Both the position numbers and the translations under genes were made by a program. Positions 25,117 through 33,995 of a stretch of 53,779 nucleotides of DNA are shown piece by piece; position 1 is the first letter of the stretch, and every line of letters begins with the position of its first letter. The stretch lies in the NCBI GenBank assembly GCA_028277405.1, contig JANQGH010000011.1, positions 1 to 53,779 on the forward strand, written 5' to 3'. Below the pieces are notes generated by a model. That model made no database searches, had not been told where the DNA came from, and was given only the letters and a program-made list of their open reading frames with translations. The stretch is from Alphaproteobacteria bacterium (GTDB taxonomy: Bacteria; Pseudomonadota; Alphaproteobacteria; DSM-16000; Inquilinaceae).

Positions 25117-25352
25117 CGCTCGTCGCGACCCTCGCGCAATAGTTGCTCAGAGGGCGTGTGGTGGCGGCCTCGCGTGAGCCTGCGAAGTTCCGCGGCCAGT
25201 TCCTCGAACGATGGCTCGACTTCACTCGATAGCGCTTGACGGAGGATTTCACGATGCTCCGCCTCGGTGGAGCGCCCATGCCTTGCCGCTCGTCTTTTGA
25301 GCCGTACGATCAAGTCGTCGTCGAGGTTTCGCACCTGAAGGTTGCCGGGCAT
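25113..25352 (-). CDS. FitA-like ribbon-helix-helix antitoxin
   Basis: 79-aa partner of the PIN toxin. LQVRNLDDDLIVRLKRRAARHGRSTEAEHREILRQAL is the FitA/Arc-like DNA-binding pattern (N-terminal strand then two helices with RSTEAE). The C-terminal tail (SFEELAAELRRLTRGRHHTPSEQLLREGRDE) would bind the toxin. ATG at 25352 in a short promoter zone holding an inverted repeat. Confidence 0.88.
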   Translation of the reverse strand: MPGNLQVRNLDDDLIVRLKRRAARHGRSTEAEHREILRQALSSEVEPSFEELAAELRRLTRGRHHTPSEQLLREGRDER

Positions 25353-25379
25353 GATACCGTCTCCGCATCCATGACATAT

Positions 25380-25398
25380 ATGACCTCAAAATGGTCAT
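25380..25398. promoter_or_regulatory. Inverted repeat upstream of the FitA-like antitoxin
   Basis: ATGACC and GGTCAT separated by 7 bp, 28 bp before the antitoxin start codon. This is the position expected for an autoregulatory operator of a toxin-antitoxin pair. The repeat is short and the assignment rests on position. Confidence 0.4.
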
Positions 25399-25466
25399 TT
25401 CGTCCATTGGCGACAAGTCGGATCGATATCCTCCCTGGACCCTACATTCGTTTACCGATGCGCTCG

Positions 25467-26324
25467 TCAGGCGGCGGCCGCGCTCAGCTTCGCCTGATTG
25501 TCGAAGATCGAGCCTTCGCCCTCCGGCCAGGGGTGGGGCACGCGCACGGGCACGTCGGTGATCCGGGCCGTGACGGTCGGCTCGCCACGCAGGATGCGGC
25601 TGTTGAACTCGTCGAAATCGTAGGTCTTGAAGACCGGGAAGGCGTCGACCGCGGCATAGGCGAACAGCAGCAGCGGCCGGGTGGAGGTGGAAGTGTTCTC
25701 GCCCGAGGCATGCAGCGTGCGCACATGGTGGATGGAGATCGAACCGGCCGGAGCGGTCAGCTCCACGGCCTGGTCTGTCGCGTCGCCCAGGGCGTCCGGT
25801 CGGATCCCGCCGGCAAAAACGCCTTGATCATGGTGGTCATAGAGCGGGCCGCGATGGGTGCCGGCGAGGACGTTCAGCGGCCCGTTTTCCGGGGTGCAGT
25901 CCTCGACCATGACGCCGACGGCGAGCAGGTCGTCGTTGGTGTGCGGGTAAAAGGCCCAGTCCTGGTGCCATTCAATCTTAGCCCCACCGCCCGGCGGCTT
26001 GAAGTTCAGCTTGCTGTGTTCGATCCGCACGGTGCCGCCGAGCAGGTAGGCGACAATGTCGACGACCGCCGGCGAGCGCATCAGCGCGTCGAACTCGGGA
26101 TGTTGCTGGGTCGGCTGTTTGATCCGCCTCAGCTTCGGCGACGCCGCCGAATGGCCAGGGGCAACGTCGAAGACATCGTCGCTCTCAGCAACCTGTTTCG
26201 ATCGTTCGACGAACTCGTCGATGGTGGCGCGCAGGCGGCCCAACGTCGCCGGGTCGACGACATCCTTGACGACCAGATAGCCGTTGGACTTGTAGAAGTC
26301 GATCTGCTGCTGCTTCAAAGACAT
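25467..26324 (-). CDS. Phytanoyl-CoA dioxygenase family protein
   Basis: 285-aa Fe(II)/2-oxoglutarate dioxygenase of the PhyH type. The iron-binding facial triad is visible: His and Asp in IEWHQDWAFYPHTN and the distal His in SIHHVRTLHASGENTS; the Arg in TSTRPLLLF would bind 2-oxoglutarate. Members hydroxylate acyl-CoA or small metabolites (ectoine, phosphonates, toxins). Nothing around it points to a substrate, though beta-oxidation genes earlier in the window would fit a lipid role. It has its own upstream region of about 190 bp. Confidence 0.87.
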   Translation of the reverse strand: MSLKQQQIDFYKSNGYLVVKDVVDPATLGRLRATIDEFVERSKQVAESDDVFDVAPGHSAASPKLRRIKQPTQQHPEFDALMRSPAVVDIVAYLLGGTVRIEHSKLNFKPPGGGAKIEWHQDWAFYPHTNDDLLAVGVMVEDCTPENGPLNVLAGTHRGPLYDHHDQGVFAGGIRPDALGDATDQAVELTAPAGSISIHHVRTLHASGENTSTSTRPLLLFAYAAVDAFPVFKTYDFDEFNSRILRGEPTVTARITDVPVRVPHPWPEGEGSIFDNQAKLSAAAA

Positions 26325-26512
26325 GACACCGGCTCCCCCAGAGACCTGTTTTCTTTTGCCAAAAGGCTCGATTTGATCGGTCCCACGACGGGTGACCGTG
26401 ACAATCGATCAGTGGCCGAGATCTGCGACTGTAGTGCTTTTGCCGGCCGCCTGCCAGCCACAGGCCCTGGTTGCAGGGATGCGGAGCGTGCGTCTGCGGG
26501 TGTAACGGCGAC

Positions 26513-27880
26513 CTAGGCGGCCATGCGCCTGCGCCTTGACCGACGCGACTTGCCCGGGCGGTTGCTGTTCACGTGTTTCGGGCGCTTACCCTCAGGACGG
26601 TCGGGTGCGGTGTTCTCGTTACGCGCCTCATCATGCTGCCCATGACGGGTTTGCGTGCCCATCGATGGCTTGCCGTTTTGGCCCCGTCGGCGTTTCGGCC
26701 GATTGGCACCGCGTGCGCGGTCCTTCCCCTTGCGCCCCGGGCCGCCTTCTGCCGGCGCCTCGCCGCTGGCGACCTCTATGGATATCCCCATCAGGCGTTC
26801 GATCTCGCGCAGCAGGCGCAAATCGTCTGGTCCGCAATAGGCCACCGCGTCGCCGGAGGCGCCGGCGCGCGCGGTGCGGCCGATGCGGTGGACATAGTTC
26901 TCCGGCACGTTTGGCAGGTCGTAATTGTAGACATGGCTGACGCCGGGAATGTCGATGCCGCGGGCAGCGACGTCGGTCGCCACCAGGATGCGGATATCGC
27001 CGCTGCGGAAGGCCTTGATGGCGCGGTCGCGCTGGCCCTGGCTCTTGTTGCCATGGATCGAGGCAGCCGCGAAACCACCGGCGACCAACTGCTTCATCAG
27101 CCGTTCCGCGCCATGCTTGGTGCGCGCGAAGACCAGGGAGAGATCACCTGGCCGCGCGCCGAGATGGGTTTTCAACAGCGCGGTCTTGCCGCCCTGGTCG
27201 ACGAAGTGAACCGATTGCGCGATCTTGTCGACCGCCCGTCCGGGCGGGGTGACCTCGATGCGGACCGGGTCATTCAGATAGGTGCGCGACAGCTCCGCTA
27301 TCTGCTTGGGCATGGTGGCCGAGAACAGCAGCGTTTGGCGCGGGTCGGCCAGCAGCTTGGCGATACGCCTCAAGGCGTGAATAAAGCCGAGATCCAGCAT
27401 CTGGTCGGCCTCGTCCAACACGAGGAAGCGGGCGGTGTCGAGCGCCACGGCCCGCCGCTCGACCAGATCAAGCAGGCGGCCGGGTGTTGCGACCAGGATA
27501 TCGGCGCCGCGCGCCAGTTTGGTCGTCTGGGCGTGGATCGACGCCCCACCGATCACCGAAACTATTCTCAGCGGCGTGTTTTTCACGTAATCGCGCAGAT
27601 TGCCGGTTATCTGGTTCACCAACTCACGGGTCGGCGCGAGGATCAGCGCGCGCGTCGTCCTGGGCGCTGGTCTGGTCCTGTTGGCCAGCAGATGCTGGAC
27701 CAACGGCAGGCCGAAGGCGGCCGTCTTGCCGGTGCCCGTCTGCGCCAGGCCCATCAGGTCCCGGCCCCGAAGGACTGGCGGGATCGCTTGCTGCTGGATC
27801 GGGGTCGGCCGTTCGTAGCCGAGCGCGCGGACGGACTTCAGAAGCGTAGGGGACAGCCCGAGGGCTTCGAATGACGTCAA
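26513..27880 (-). CDS. rhlE: DEAD-box ATP-dependent RNA helicase (RhlE-like)
   Basis: 455-aa helicase. Motifs in order: PTPIQQQAIP (Q), AQTGTGKTAAFGLP (I), PTRELVNQI (Ia), LVLDEADQMLDLGFI (II), LLFSATMP (III), VFARTKHGAERL, VATDVAARGIDIP (V) and HRIGRTARAG (VI). The C-terminus is a basic, disordered RNA-binding tail (about residues 375-455, rich in Arg/Lys/Gly and ending SRRSRRRRMAA). RhlE proteins remodel rRNA or assist RNA decay, often cold-induced; the latter is family knowledge. Confidence 0.94.
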   Translation of the reverse strand: MTSFEALGLSPTLLKSVRALGYERPTPIQQQAIPPVLRGRDLMGLAQTGTGKTAAFGLPLVQHLLANRTRPAPRTTRALILAPTRELVNQITGNLRDYVKNTPLRIVSVIGGASIHAQTTKLARGADILVATPGRLLDLVERRAVALDTARFLVLDEADQMLDLGFIHALRRIAKLLADPRQTLLFSATMPKQIAELSRTYLNDPVRIEVTPPGRAVDKIAQSVHFVDQGGKTALLKTHLGARPGDLSLVFARTKHGAERLMKQLVAGGFAAASIHGNKSQGQRDRAIKAFRSGDIRILVATDVAARGIDIPGVSHVYNYDLPNVPENYVHRIGRTARAGASGDAVAYCGPDDLRLLREIERLMGISIEVASGEAPAEGGPGRKGKDRARGANRPKRRRGQNGKPSMGTQTRHGQHDEARNENTAPDRPEGKRPKHVNSNRPGKSRRSRRRRMAA

Positions 27881-28449
27881 AGTGTTTTTCTTTCAATTGG
27901 ACGGGCCCGGCGGTCAATCGCCTTCGTCCCGTCGGATCAGGTGTGCGGAATCATGGGCCGACACCGTGCAACAAGGGCACGGCGAGCCACGGATCTGCGG
28001 TTGCGACCAGACACTTGCCCCGGACCGGATTGTCCCGTCGGGCAGCCAGATCGTCAGAACCCCGCGTGAAATGGGAACTTGGGTGGTGAGCCTTGCGTTG
28101 GCGGACTGCCGGGCAAGGCGGTTCGGCGTCGTGCACCAATTGGGCGCGATGCAGCCTGATATCTCCAGTGTTCAGGATGCGGGCTGCTCACGCGGCAGCC
28201 AGACGACGTTGGCCGGGATATGCGGGCACGCCCGGGCAAAGTCAAGCGCGCATTCCATTGCTCAGTCTCGGATACGGTCTTGAATCTGCCGGCAAACTGA
28301 CTGCGGTCGCCCAATTGGGCGGTCCGTGACGAGTCGTTCGACCCGGTCGGGCACCCGATGTATGCTCGGGCGCTGGCCCCAAACTGCCGCACAATGGGCC
28401 AGCCTCGCCTTCGCCTCTTGACCACGACCTCCTTTAAGGATCCGCGTTG
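27881..28449. other. Intergenic stretch without a supported gene
   Basis: About 570 bp between the divergent helicase and GST genes. Open frames here have no family-like composition and no ribosome-binding sites. It must hold two promoters and the helicase 5' leader. No hairpin-plus-T-run, tRNA or repeat was recognised. Confidence 0.5.
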
Positions 28450-29151
28450 ATGACCGCACCGATCGAACTTTACACTTGGCCGACACCCAACGGCTTCAAG
28501 GTCTCCATCTTCCTCGAAGAGGCCGGGGTGCCGTACACGGTGCATGCCATCGATATCGGTGCGGGCGACCAGTTCGACCCCGACTTCCTTAAGATCAGCC
28601 CGAACAACAAGATGCCGGCGATGGTCGACCCGGAAGGGCCGGACGGTCAGCCCTACAGCCTGTTCGAGAGCGGCGCGATCCTGATCTATCTGGCCGAAAA
28701 GTATGGCCGGTTCTGGCCCCAGTCGCACCCGGCGCGTCACGACACGATCAAATGGCTGATGTGGCAGATGGGCGGCTTCGGCCCGATGCTGGGGCAGGCG
28801 AACCATTTCCGCGTCTATGCGCCGGAAAAGCTGCCCTACGCCATCGACCGCTACACCAACGAGGCGAGGCGGCTCTACAGCGTGCTCGACCGCCGGCTGG
28901 GCGAGGCGGCCTATCTGGCCGGTGACGACTATTCGATCGCCGACATGGCGACGTTCCCGTGGACCCGGTCCTACGAACGCCACGAACTGTCGATCGACGA
29001 CTTTCCGAACTTCAAGCGCTGGTTCGAAGAGATCAACGAAAGGCCGGCGGTTAAACGCGGGCTGCAAGTGCTCGCCGACCGGCGCCCGCCGAAGCTGACC
29101 GACGACGCCCGCCGCAACCTGTTCGGCGAGGCGCAGTATCAGCGGCGCTGA
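28450..29151 (+). CDS. Glutathione S-transferase family protein
   Basis: 233-aa protein with an N-terminal thioredoxin-like GST domain (IELYTWPTPNGFKVSIFLEEAGVPYTVHAIDI, PNNKMPAMVDPEG with cis-Pro, LFESGAILIYLAEKYG) and an all-helical C-terminus (YLAGDDYSIADMATFPWTRSYE). The TWPTPNG.KV start matches the YfcG/YghU-like nu-class, which have disulfide-bond reductase activity. AAGGA before ATG 28450. Monocistronic; convergent with the membrane-protein pair. Confidence 0.9.
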   Translation: MTAPIELYTWPTPNGFKVSIFLEEAGVPYTVHAIDIGAGDQFDPDFLKISPNNKMPAMVDPEGPDGQPYSLFESGAILIYLAEKYGRFWPQSHPARHDTIKWLMWQMGGFGPMLGQANHFRVYAPEKLPYAIDRYTNEARRLYSVLDRRLGEAAYLAGDDYSIADMATFPWTRSYERHELSIDDFPNFKRWFEEINERPAVKRGLQVLADRRPPKLTDDARRNLFGEAQYQRR

Positions 29152-29175
29152 AGGCGGTTGACGGCCCGTAGTGGC

Positions 29176-30006
29176 CTAGATCGGGTCGTCCGGCACCGGG
29201 TATCGCGGTGGCTTCAACGGCAGACCAAGGTCGCGGTAGGTGTAGGAAAACGTGCTGGCATAGAGCGCGGTCGTGATGAGCAGGAAGAAGACCTGGATGA
29301 ATGTGCCGACGGCCGTCGCCAGCCACGCCGGCACGGTGCCCGGTTGAAGCAGGTAGAAGGCTATTTCCGGCGCGATCAGGTTCGGCAGCGACATGGCCGT
29401 CAGGAGCAGCATGACCCGGATGCCGCTGTCCCAGGTCTTGTGCCAACTGTCGCGAACGCGCATCGGCACGCCCAACGCCGTGGCCGGGAAGACCAGGCAA
29501 AAGCGGCCGATAAAGTAATTCACGAACAGAAGCAGCACCACCAAAGCGGCAAAGTTGAGAAACATGAACAGCGACGGGCTGATCGCGGCAACGAGAGAGA
29601 ACACAATTCTGACGGCGACGAAAAACACGACCATCGCCAGCCCGATGATCAGGGCAATAATGATTGAGTTCCAAACAAACCGCCATTCGCGCCCGGCAAA
29701 CGTGACGTCAAGGACACTGTAGGTCTTTTGACCAAGCAATACGTAGCGATGCCAGCGAATGGCGAAGATGGTCGTTAGCCAAACGATGATCACGCCATAG
29801 ACGACAAAGCCGAGAACAAGCCGTGGCCAGTTGTCGACGAACGCCTGCTGGGTCTGCCCCTGGTTGTCGGGCACATAGAGCGAGTCCAACAGCAGCGTCA
29901 GTGCGATCTGATAGATCACCAGGATGATCATCATCAAACCACCGAGCCGCAGCAGCAGTCCGGGCTGACCCAGCACGCCGGCATAGAGTGTCAGTACTGT
30001 TTTCAT
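29176..30006 (-). CDS. Multi-pass membrane protein, paralogue A (276 aa)
   Basis: Hydrophobic protein with about six segments. It begins MKTVLTLYAGVLGQPGLLLRLGGLMMI and carries the family core GRFCLVFPATALGVPMRVRDSWHKTWDSGIRVMLLLTAMSL, with ITTIFAIRWHRYVLLG-like residues near residue 95. The same blocks occur in the next upstream gene at matching positions. No known transporter motif or catalytic signature was recognised. ATG 30006 is chosen so that the start aligns with the paralogue. Function unknown. Confidence 0.7.
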   Translation of the reverse strand: MKTVLTLYAGVLGQPGLLLRLGGLMMIILVIYQIALTLLLDSLYVPDNQGQTQQAFVDNWPRLVLGFVVYGVIIVWLTTIFAIRWHRYVLLGQKTYSVLDVTFAGREWRFVWNSIIIALIIGLAMVVFFVAVRIVFSLVAAISPSLFMFLNFAALVVLLLFVNYFIGRFCLVFPATALGVPMRVRDSWHKTWDSGIRVMLLLTAMSLPNLIAPEIAFYLLQPGTVPAWLATAVGTFIQVFFLLITTALYASTFSYTYRDLGLPLKPPRYPVPDDPI

Positions 30007-30070
30007 GAGTCCCAAACGCAGAGTTTGATCACCAGCGATCTTGCTTCGCTCGCATAACTAGGCGCTTGCG

Positions 30071-31009
30071 TCAGGCATTGCTAGGCATGTGCGCCTGCTG
30101 TGGATGCAAGGGCAAACCGAGCGCGTTGTAAACGTGCGCAAAGGCGCTTGACCAGAGCGCAACGGTGATAACGAAAAACAGCGACTGGGTAACGGCCGTT
30201 GTTGCCGCGGCCATAAAAGGCGGCAGATCCCCAAATGGTTGGATCTGCACTGAGATCTCCGATGCTATTAGGGCCAGCAAAGAGACGGCCGCCATGAGGA
30301 TCATAATTCGCAAACCATGCCCACGCGTCTCGTGCCAACTATCGCGAATGCGCATTGCAAAGCCTAACGCAATTGCTGGAAAGACCAACGACCAGCGTCC
30401 GACCGCATAGAGTGTAGCTAGGAGGAAAAGGACGTTCAGGCCAATCTCGATCGATGGGAACTGCGCCAAGAGCGAGACCCCTTCAAGCTGAACGGCGCTT
30501 AATGGTGACGAAAGGCCTGAAGCCTGAAACGAAAGGCGAAAATCAAACCTTGCCTGCGACGCGTCGGTAATGTTCCCAAATAAAAGGCCGTCAAAGAACA
30601 CCGAGAAATTAAGGGCAATAAAAGAATATATAACGCCGGCGCCAAATATCGATACTATAATTGCAAGAGACCGTGTCGCAAAAAGGCGACCTCGCCTATC
30701 TAATGAGATATTAAAAAAACCCCTATTCGTAGAACTCAAAAGCAGATGCTGGTGCCAGCGCAGCGAAAAGATGGTGCCCATCCAAACGAGTAGAAGGGCC
30801 TGAGCAACGAGACCAACAAGAAAGATGGTCGGGCCAGCGTCTGTTGCGATCGGAGATGCGCCAAGACCTTCCAGTGGGAAGAGCCAGTTCAGAAGGTTGC
30901 TGAAAGCGAACTGGTAGGCGGTCATGACTAGCAGTGCTAGGCCGCCGAGGCGTAGGAGCAGGAGCGGTTGACCCAAGACTTGAGCGTAGAGGTTCGTTAT
31001 CGATCTCAC
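30071..31009 (-). CDS. Multi-pass membrane protein, paralogue B (312 aa)
   Basis: Paralogue of the gene downstream. LYAQVLGQPLLLLRLGGLALLVMTAYQFA, GTIFSLRWHQHLLLSS and RWSLVFPAIALGFAMRIRDSWHETRGHGLRIMILMAAVSLLALIASEI align block for block with paralogue A. It has an extra central segment (about 40 residues). GTG 31009 (VRSITNLYAQ) is preferred over the ATG at 31057 because it aligns with paralogue A's start and avoids overlapping the GGT-like gene. DNA for its middle (30540-30740) is clearly AT-richer than the rest. Confidence 0.68.
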   Translation of the reverse strand: MRSITNLYAQVLGQPLLLLRLGGLALLVMTAYQFAFSNLLNWLFPLEGLGASPIATDAGPTIFLVGLVAQALLLVWMGTIFSLRWHQHLLLSSTNRGFFNISLDRRGRLFATRSLAIIVSIFGAGVIYSFIALNFSVFFDGLLFGNITDASQARFDFRLSFQASGLSSPLSAVQLEGVSLLAQFPSIEIGLNVLFLLATLYAVGRWSLVFPAIALGFAMRIRDSWHETRGHGLRIMILMAAVSLLALIASEISVQIQPFGDLPPFMAAATTAVTQSLFFVITVALWSSAFAHVYNALGLPLHPQQAHMPSNA

Positions 31010-31040
31010 CGACTCTTTGAATCGTCGCCCACTCTGCAGC

Positions 31041-32837
31041 CTAGCGCCCAACCGCATACCCTTGCATTTGGCGCGGGTTGGCGCCTGCCTTCAGAATTAT
31101 ACCATTTTCGGTCTCTTGGCGAATCACGGCCGACAGGCGGCCCAATGACCAGTCGCCGCGATGGTGCAGGCGGTGGCCGCGGCGGTCCAGTTCGGTCAGG
31201 GTGCTGGGCGGGAGCCTGTCTTCGACCGCCAGCACCCCCGGTTTGGCCTGGCGCGGCCAGAAGCTGGAGGGGGCGTGATCGGTGTGGAACATGGGCAGGT
31301 CGATCGCCTGCTGCAGGTTCAGATCGTGGTTGGCCAGGCGCGCGAACAGGGTCAGCGACCATTGGTCTTGCTGGTCGCCGCCCGGCGTGCCCAGCGACAT
31401 GAAGGGCTTGCCGTCGCGCAGGACCAGGGTCGGGGTCAAGGTCGTGCGCGGGCGTCGGCCGGGCCCCAGCGAGGCCGGCAGGCCCTTTTGCAGCCAGAAC
31501 ATCTGCGCCCGTGTGCCGAGGCAGAAGCCCAACTCCGGAATGACCGGCGAGCTTTGCAGCCAGCCGCCCGACGGCGTCGCGCTGACCATATTGCCCCAAC
31601 GGTCGACGACATCCACGTGGCAGGTGTCGCCCTTGACCTCGGCGTCCTCATCGACCTGGGTGGGTTCGCCCAGGCCGAACTGATCGGCCAGCGCGCGTTC
31701 TTCGTCGGCCGGCGGCGGCAGGTTGGCCAGACGCGGCGGATTGCTGGTCGGCATGCCCGGCCTTAGCTGCAGGCTGGCCTCGTCGCCGATCAGCGTCCGT
31801 CGGCGACCGGCATAGCCCGGCGACAACAGCGTGTCGATCGGCACATCGACGAAGTCGGGATCGCCGTAATAAGCCTCGCGGTCGGCCATCGCCAGCTTCG
31901 CCGCCTCGGTGACCAGATGGATGAAGTCGGCTCCGACCGGGTCCATGCGGTCGAGTGCGAAGCCCTTCAAGAGGGCCAGTTGCTGCAGGAACACCGGCCC
32001 TTGGCCCCAAGGCCCCGTCTTGCACACGGTCAGGCCGCGATAGTCGAAGGTCAGCGGCGCCTCATAGGTCGCCTGCCAGCCGGCCATGTCGTCGCCGGTC
32101 AACAGGCCGGTCGGCCGGTTGCCGGAGACGTCGATGGCCTCATAGGTGCGGCAGAAGCGGTCGATGGCCTCGGCGACGAAGCCTTCGCGCCATTCGGACC
32201 GTGCCGCATCGATGCCGGCCTCGCGCGCCTTGCCCTTGGCGCTGCCCGACAGTCGCTCATAGGTCGCGGCCAGGCTGGGCCATCGGAACAGGCTGTTGGC
32301 GGCCGGCACCTCGCCGCCCGGCAGCCAGACATCCGCGCTGGTGGTCCATTCGGTAGCGAACAGCTTCTCGACCCGGCGTATGGCGCTCGGGATGCGCGGC
32401 ACGAGCGGGAAGCCGCCGCCGGCGTAATGGATGGCGGGCGCCAGCACGGTCGGCAGATCCATCGTGCCATAGTCGCGCAACATCATCAGCCAGGCGTCGA
32501 CCGCGCCGGGCACCACCGCTGCCAAGAGGCCGCCGCCCGGAATGCGGTCATAGCCCATGTCCTGAAAGCGCGCGATCGTCGCCGCCGCCGGTGCCGTCCC
32601 CTGGCCGCAAACCACCCTGGTTTCGTCAGCGCCGGCGGCATGGAAGATGATCGGCACGTCGCCACCCGGCCCGTTCAGATGCGGCTCGACCACCTGCAAC
32701 GTAAAGCCGGCGGCGACGGCGGCGTCGAAGGCATTGCCGCCGGCCTCCAGCATCGCCATGCCGGCCGACGAGGCCAGCCAATGGGTCGAGGCAACCATGC
32801 CGAAAGTGCCGAGCAGTTCGGGGCGGGTGGTGAACAT
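31041..32837 (-). CDS. Gamma-glutamyltransferase-like N-terminal nucleophile hydrolase
   Basis: 598-aa GGT-superfamily protein. The N-terminus MFTTRPELLGTFGMVASTHWLASSAGMAMLEAGGNAFDAAVAAGFTLQVVEPHLNGPGGD is the family start, and the autoprocessing nucleophile is the Thr in KGDTCHVDVVDRWGNMVSATPSGGW. The C-terminus RPRTTLTPTLVLRDGKPFMSLGTPGGDQQDQ is typical. No signal peptide is seen from ATG 32837, so it is probably cytoplasmic, unlike periplasmic E. coli Ggt. It is divergent from dgcN-dgcA, which suggests a role in glutamyl or D-glutamyl compound breakdown. Confidence 0.85.
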   Translation of the reverse strand: MFTTRPELLGTFGMVASTHWLASSAGMAMLEAGGNAFDAAVAAGFTLQVVEPHLNGPGGDVPIIFHAAGADETRVVCGQGTAPAAATIARFQDMGYDRIPGGGLLAAVVPGAVDAWLMMLRDYGTMDLPTVLAPAIHYAGGGFPLVPRIPSAIRRVEKLFATEWTTSADVWLPGGEVPAANSLFRWPSLAATYERLSGSAKGKAREAGIDAARSEWREGFVAEAIDRFCRTYEAIDVSGNRPTGLLTGDDMAGWQATYEAPLTFDYRGLTVCKTGPWGQGPVFLQQLALLKGFALDRMDPVGADFIHLVTEAAKLAMADREAYYGDPDFVDVPIDTLLSPGYAGRRRTLIGDEASLQLRPGMPTSNPPRLANLPPPADEERALADQFGLGEPTQVDEDAEVKGDTCHVDVVDRWGNMVSATPSGGWLQSSPVIPELGFCLGTRAQMFWLQKGLPASLGPGRRPRTTLTPTLVLRDGKPFMSLGTPGGDQQDQWSLTLFARLANHDLNLQQAIDLPMFHTDHAPSSFWPRQAKPGVLAVEDRLPPSTLTELDRRGHRLHHRGDWSLGRLSAVIRQETENGIILKAGANPRQMQGYAVGR

Positions 32838-32990
32838 ATGGGTGGGATCTCTTCGGATACGGGCGGGCGATCTTCTTTCTGCCAAAATCGGTTCGCGAAG
32901 GCCAGCGCGTCGCAAGGCGGTTGCGAATGGCGGGTCTTGGGGTTAGATCACCGGTTCCCGCGTTTCAGGCACCGTTTGGGGAGATCGCGT

Positions 32991-33995
32991 GTGCACATCC
33001 AACCGCCCTATCTGATGTTTCTCGGCGATGCCGCCGACCAGTTGGCCGCCAAGACCGCGACCGGTGTCTGCCAGTGGCGGCCGGAATGGTGTAAGGGCCA
33101 GCTGCGTCTCGCCGGTTGTAACGCCGATCTCGGCCTGCCCGACATGACGGTGGACGAGGCGGCCGACGCCGGGATCAAGACCGTGATCATTGGTGTGGCC
33201 AACAGGGGAGGGAAGATCGCCGCTGACTGGCAGGCGACGATGATTCGCGCCTTGGAACGGGGCATGGACATCGCCAGCGGCTTGCACAACAGGGTTGCCG
33301 ATCTTCCTGATGTCGCCGCCGCGGCTCATGCCAACGGGCGCCAGATCTTCGATGTGCGCCATCCGACCGGCACGATAGAGCTCGGCACCGGCGAGAAGCG
33401 GTCGGGCAAGCGCCTGTTGGCGGTCGGCACCGACTGTTCGGTCGGCAAGATGTTCGCCACCTTGGCGCTGGAGCGCGAAATGCAGGCGCGCGGCATGAAG
33501 GCCGATTTCCGGGCCACCGGCCAGACCGGCATCTTCATCGCCGGTGATGGGATTTCGGTCGACGCGGTCGTCGCCGACTTCATCTCCGGCGCCGTCGAGC
33601 AGCTGTCGCCCGCCAACGACGCGGATCATTGGGATCTGATCGAGGGGCAGGGGTCGCTGTTTCATGCCAGCTTTGCCGGCGTCTCAATGGGTCTGTTGCA
33701 CGGCGCCCAGGCCGATGCCCTGGTCATGTGTCACGAACCCGGACGCCCCCACATGCGCGGCCTGCCGCACTATGAACTGCCGGATATTGAGGCGTGCATT
33801 GCGTTGAACGAGAAGACCGCGCGCCTGACCAACCCGGATGCAAGGGTGATCGCCATCGCGTGCAATACGTCGGCCTACGCGGCGCCGGAGGCGCGGGCGA
33901 TCCTGGGCGATCTGGCGGACAAGCATGGCATGCCGGCCGTCGACCCCGTTCGTGACGGTGTCGCCCCGATCGTCGACATCTGTCAGGGCCTGTGA
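32991..33995 (+). CDS. dgcN: DUF1611-family N-acetyltransferase, DgcN-like (D-glutamate)
   Basis: 334-aa P-loop protein of the DUF1611 family. VHIQPPYLMFLGDAADQLAAKTATG at the start, VGTDCSVGKMFATLALE (Walker A), TGQTGIFIAGDGISVDAVVADF and LIEGQGSLFHASFAGVSMGLLHGAQADALVMCHEPGRPHMRG follow. DgcN has been reported to acetylate D-glutamate in marine bacteria, paired with DgcA; that identification is from memory. GTG 32991 with GGGGA upstream. It overlaps dgcA by 4 bp (GTGA). Confidence 0.82.
   Translation: MHIQPPYLMFLGDAADQLAAKTATGVCQWRPEWCKGQLRLAGCNADLGLPDMTVDEAADAGIKTVIIGVANRGGKIAADWQATMIRALERGMDIASGLHNRVADLPDVAAAAHANGRQIFDVRHPTGTIELGTGEKRSGKRLLAVGTDCSVGKMFATLALEREMQARGMKADFRATGQTGIFIAGDGISVDAVVADFISGAVEQLSPANDADHWDLIEGQGSLFHASFAGVSMGLLHGAQADALVMCHEPGRPHMRGLPHYELPDIEACIALNEKTARLTNPDARVIAIACNTSAYAAPEARAILGDLADKHGMPAVDPVRDGVAPIVDICQGL

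Noticed and set aside
26573..27874. 433-codon + strand frame opposite the RhlE helicase
   Set aside because: Mirror of the helicase gene; low-complexity Arg/Gly/Gln composition and no motif.
28054..29067. 337-codon minus-strand frame over the GST gene and its upstream gap
   Set aside because: Mostly antisense to the GST gene; the part in the gap has no protein-like signature.
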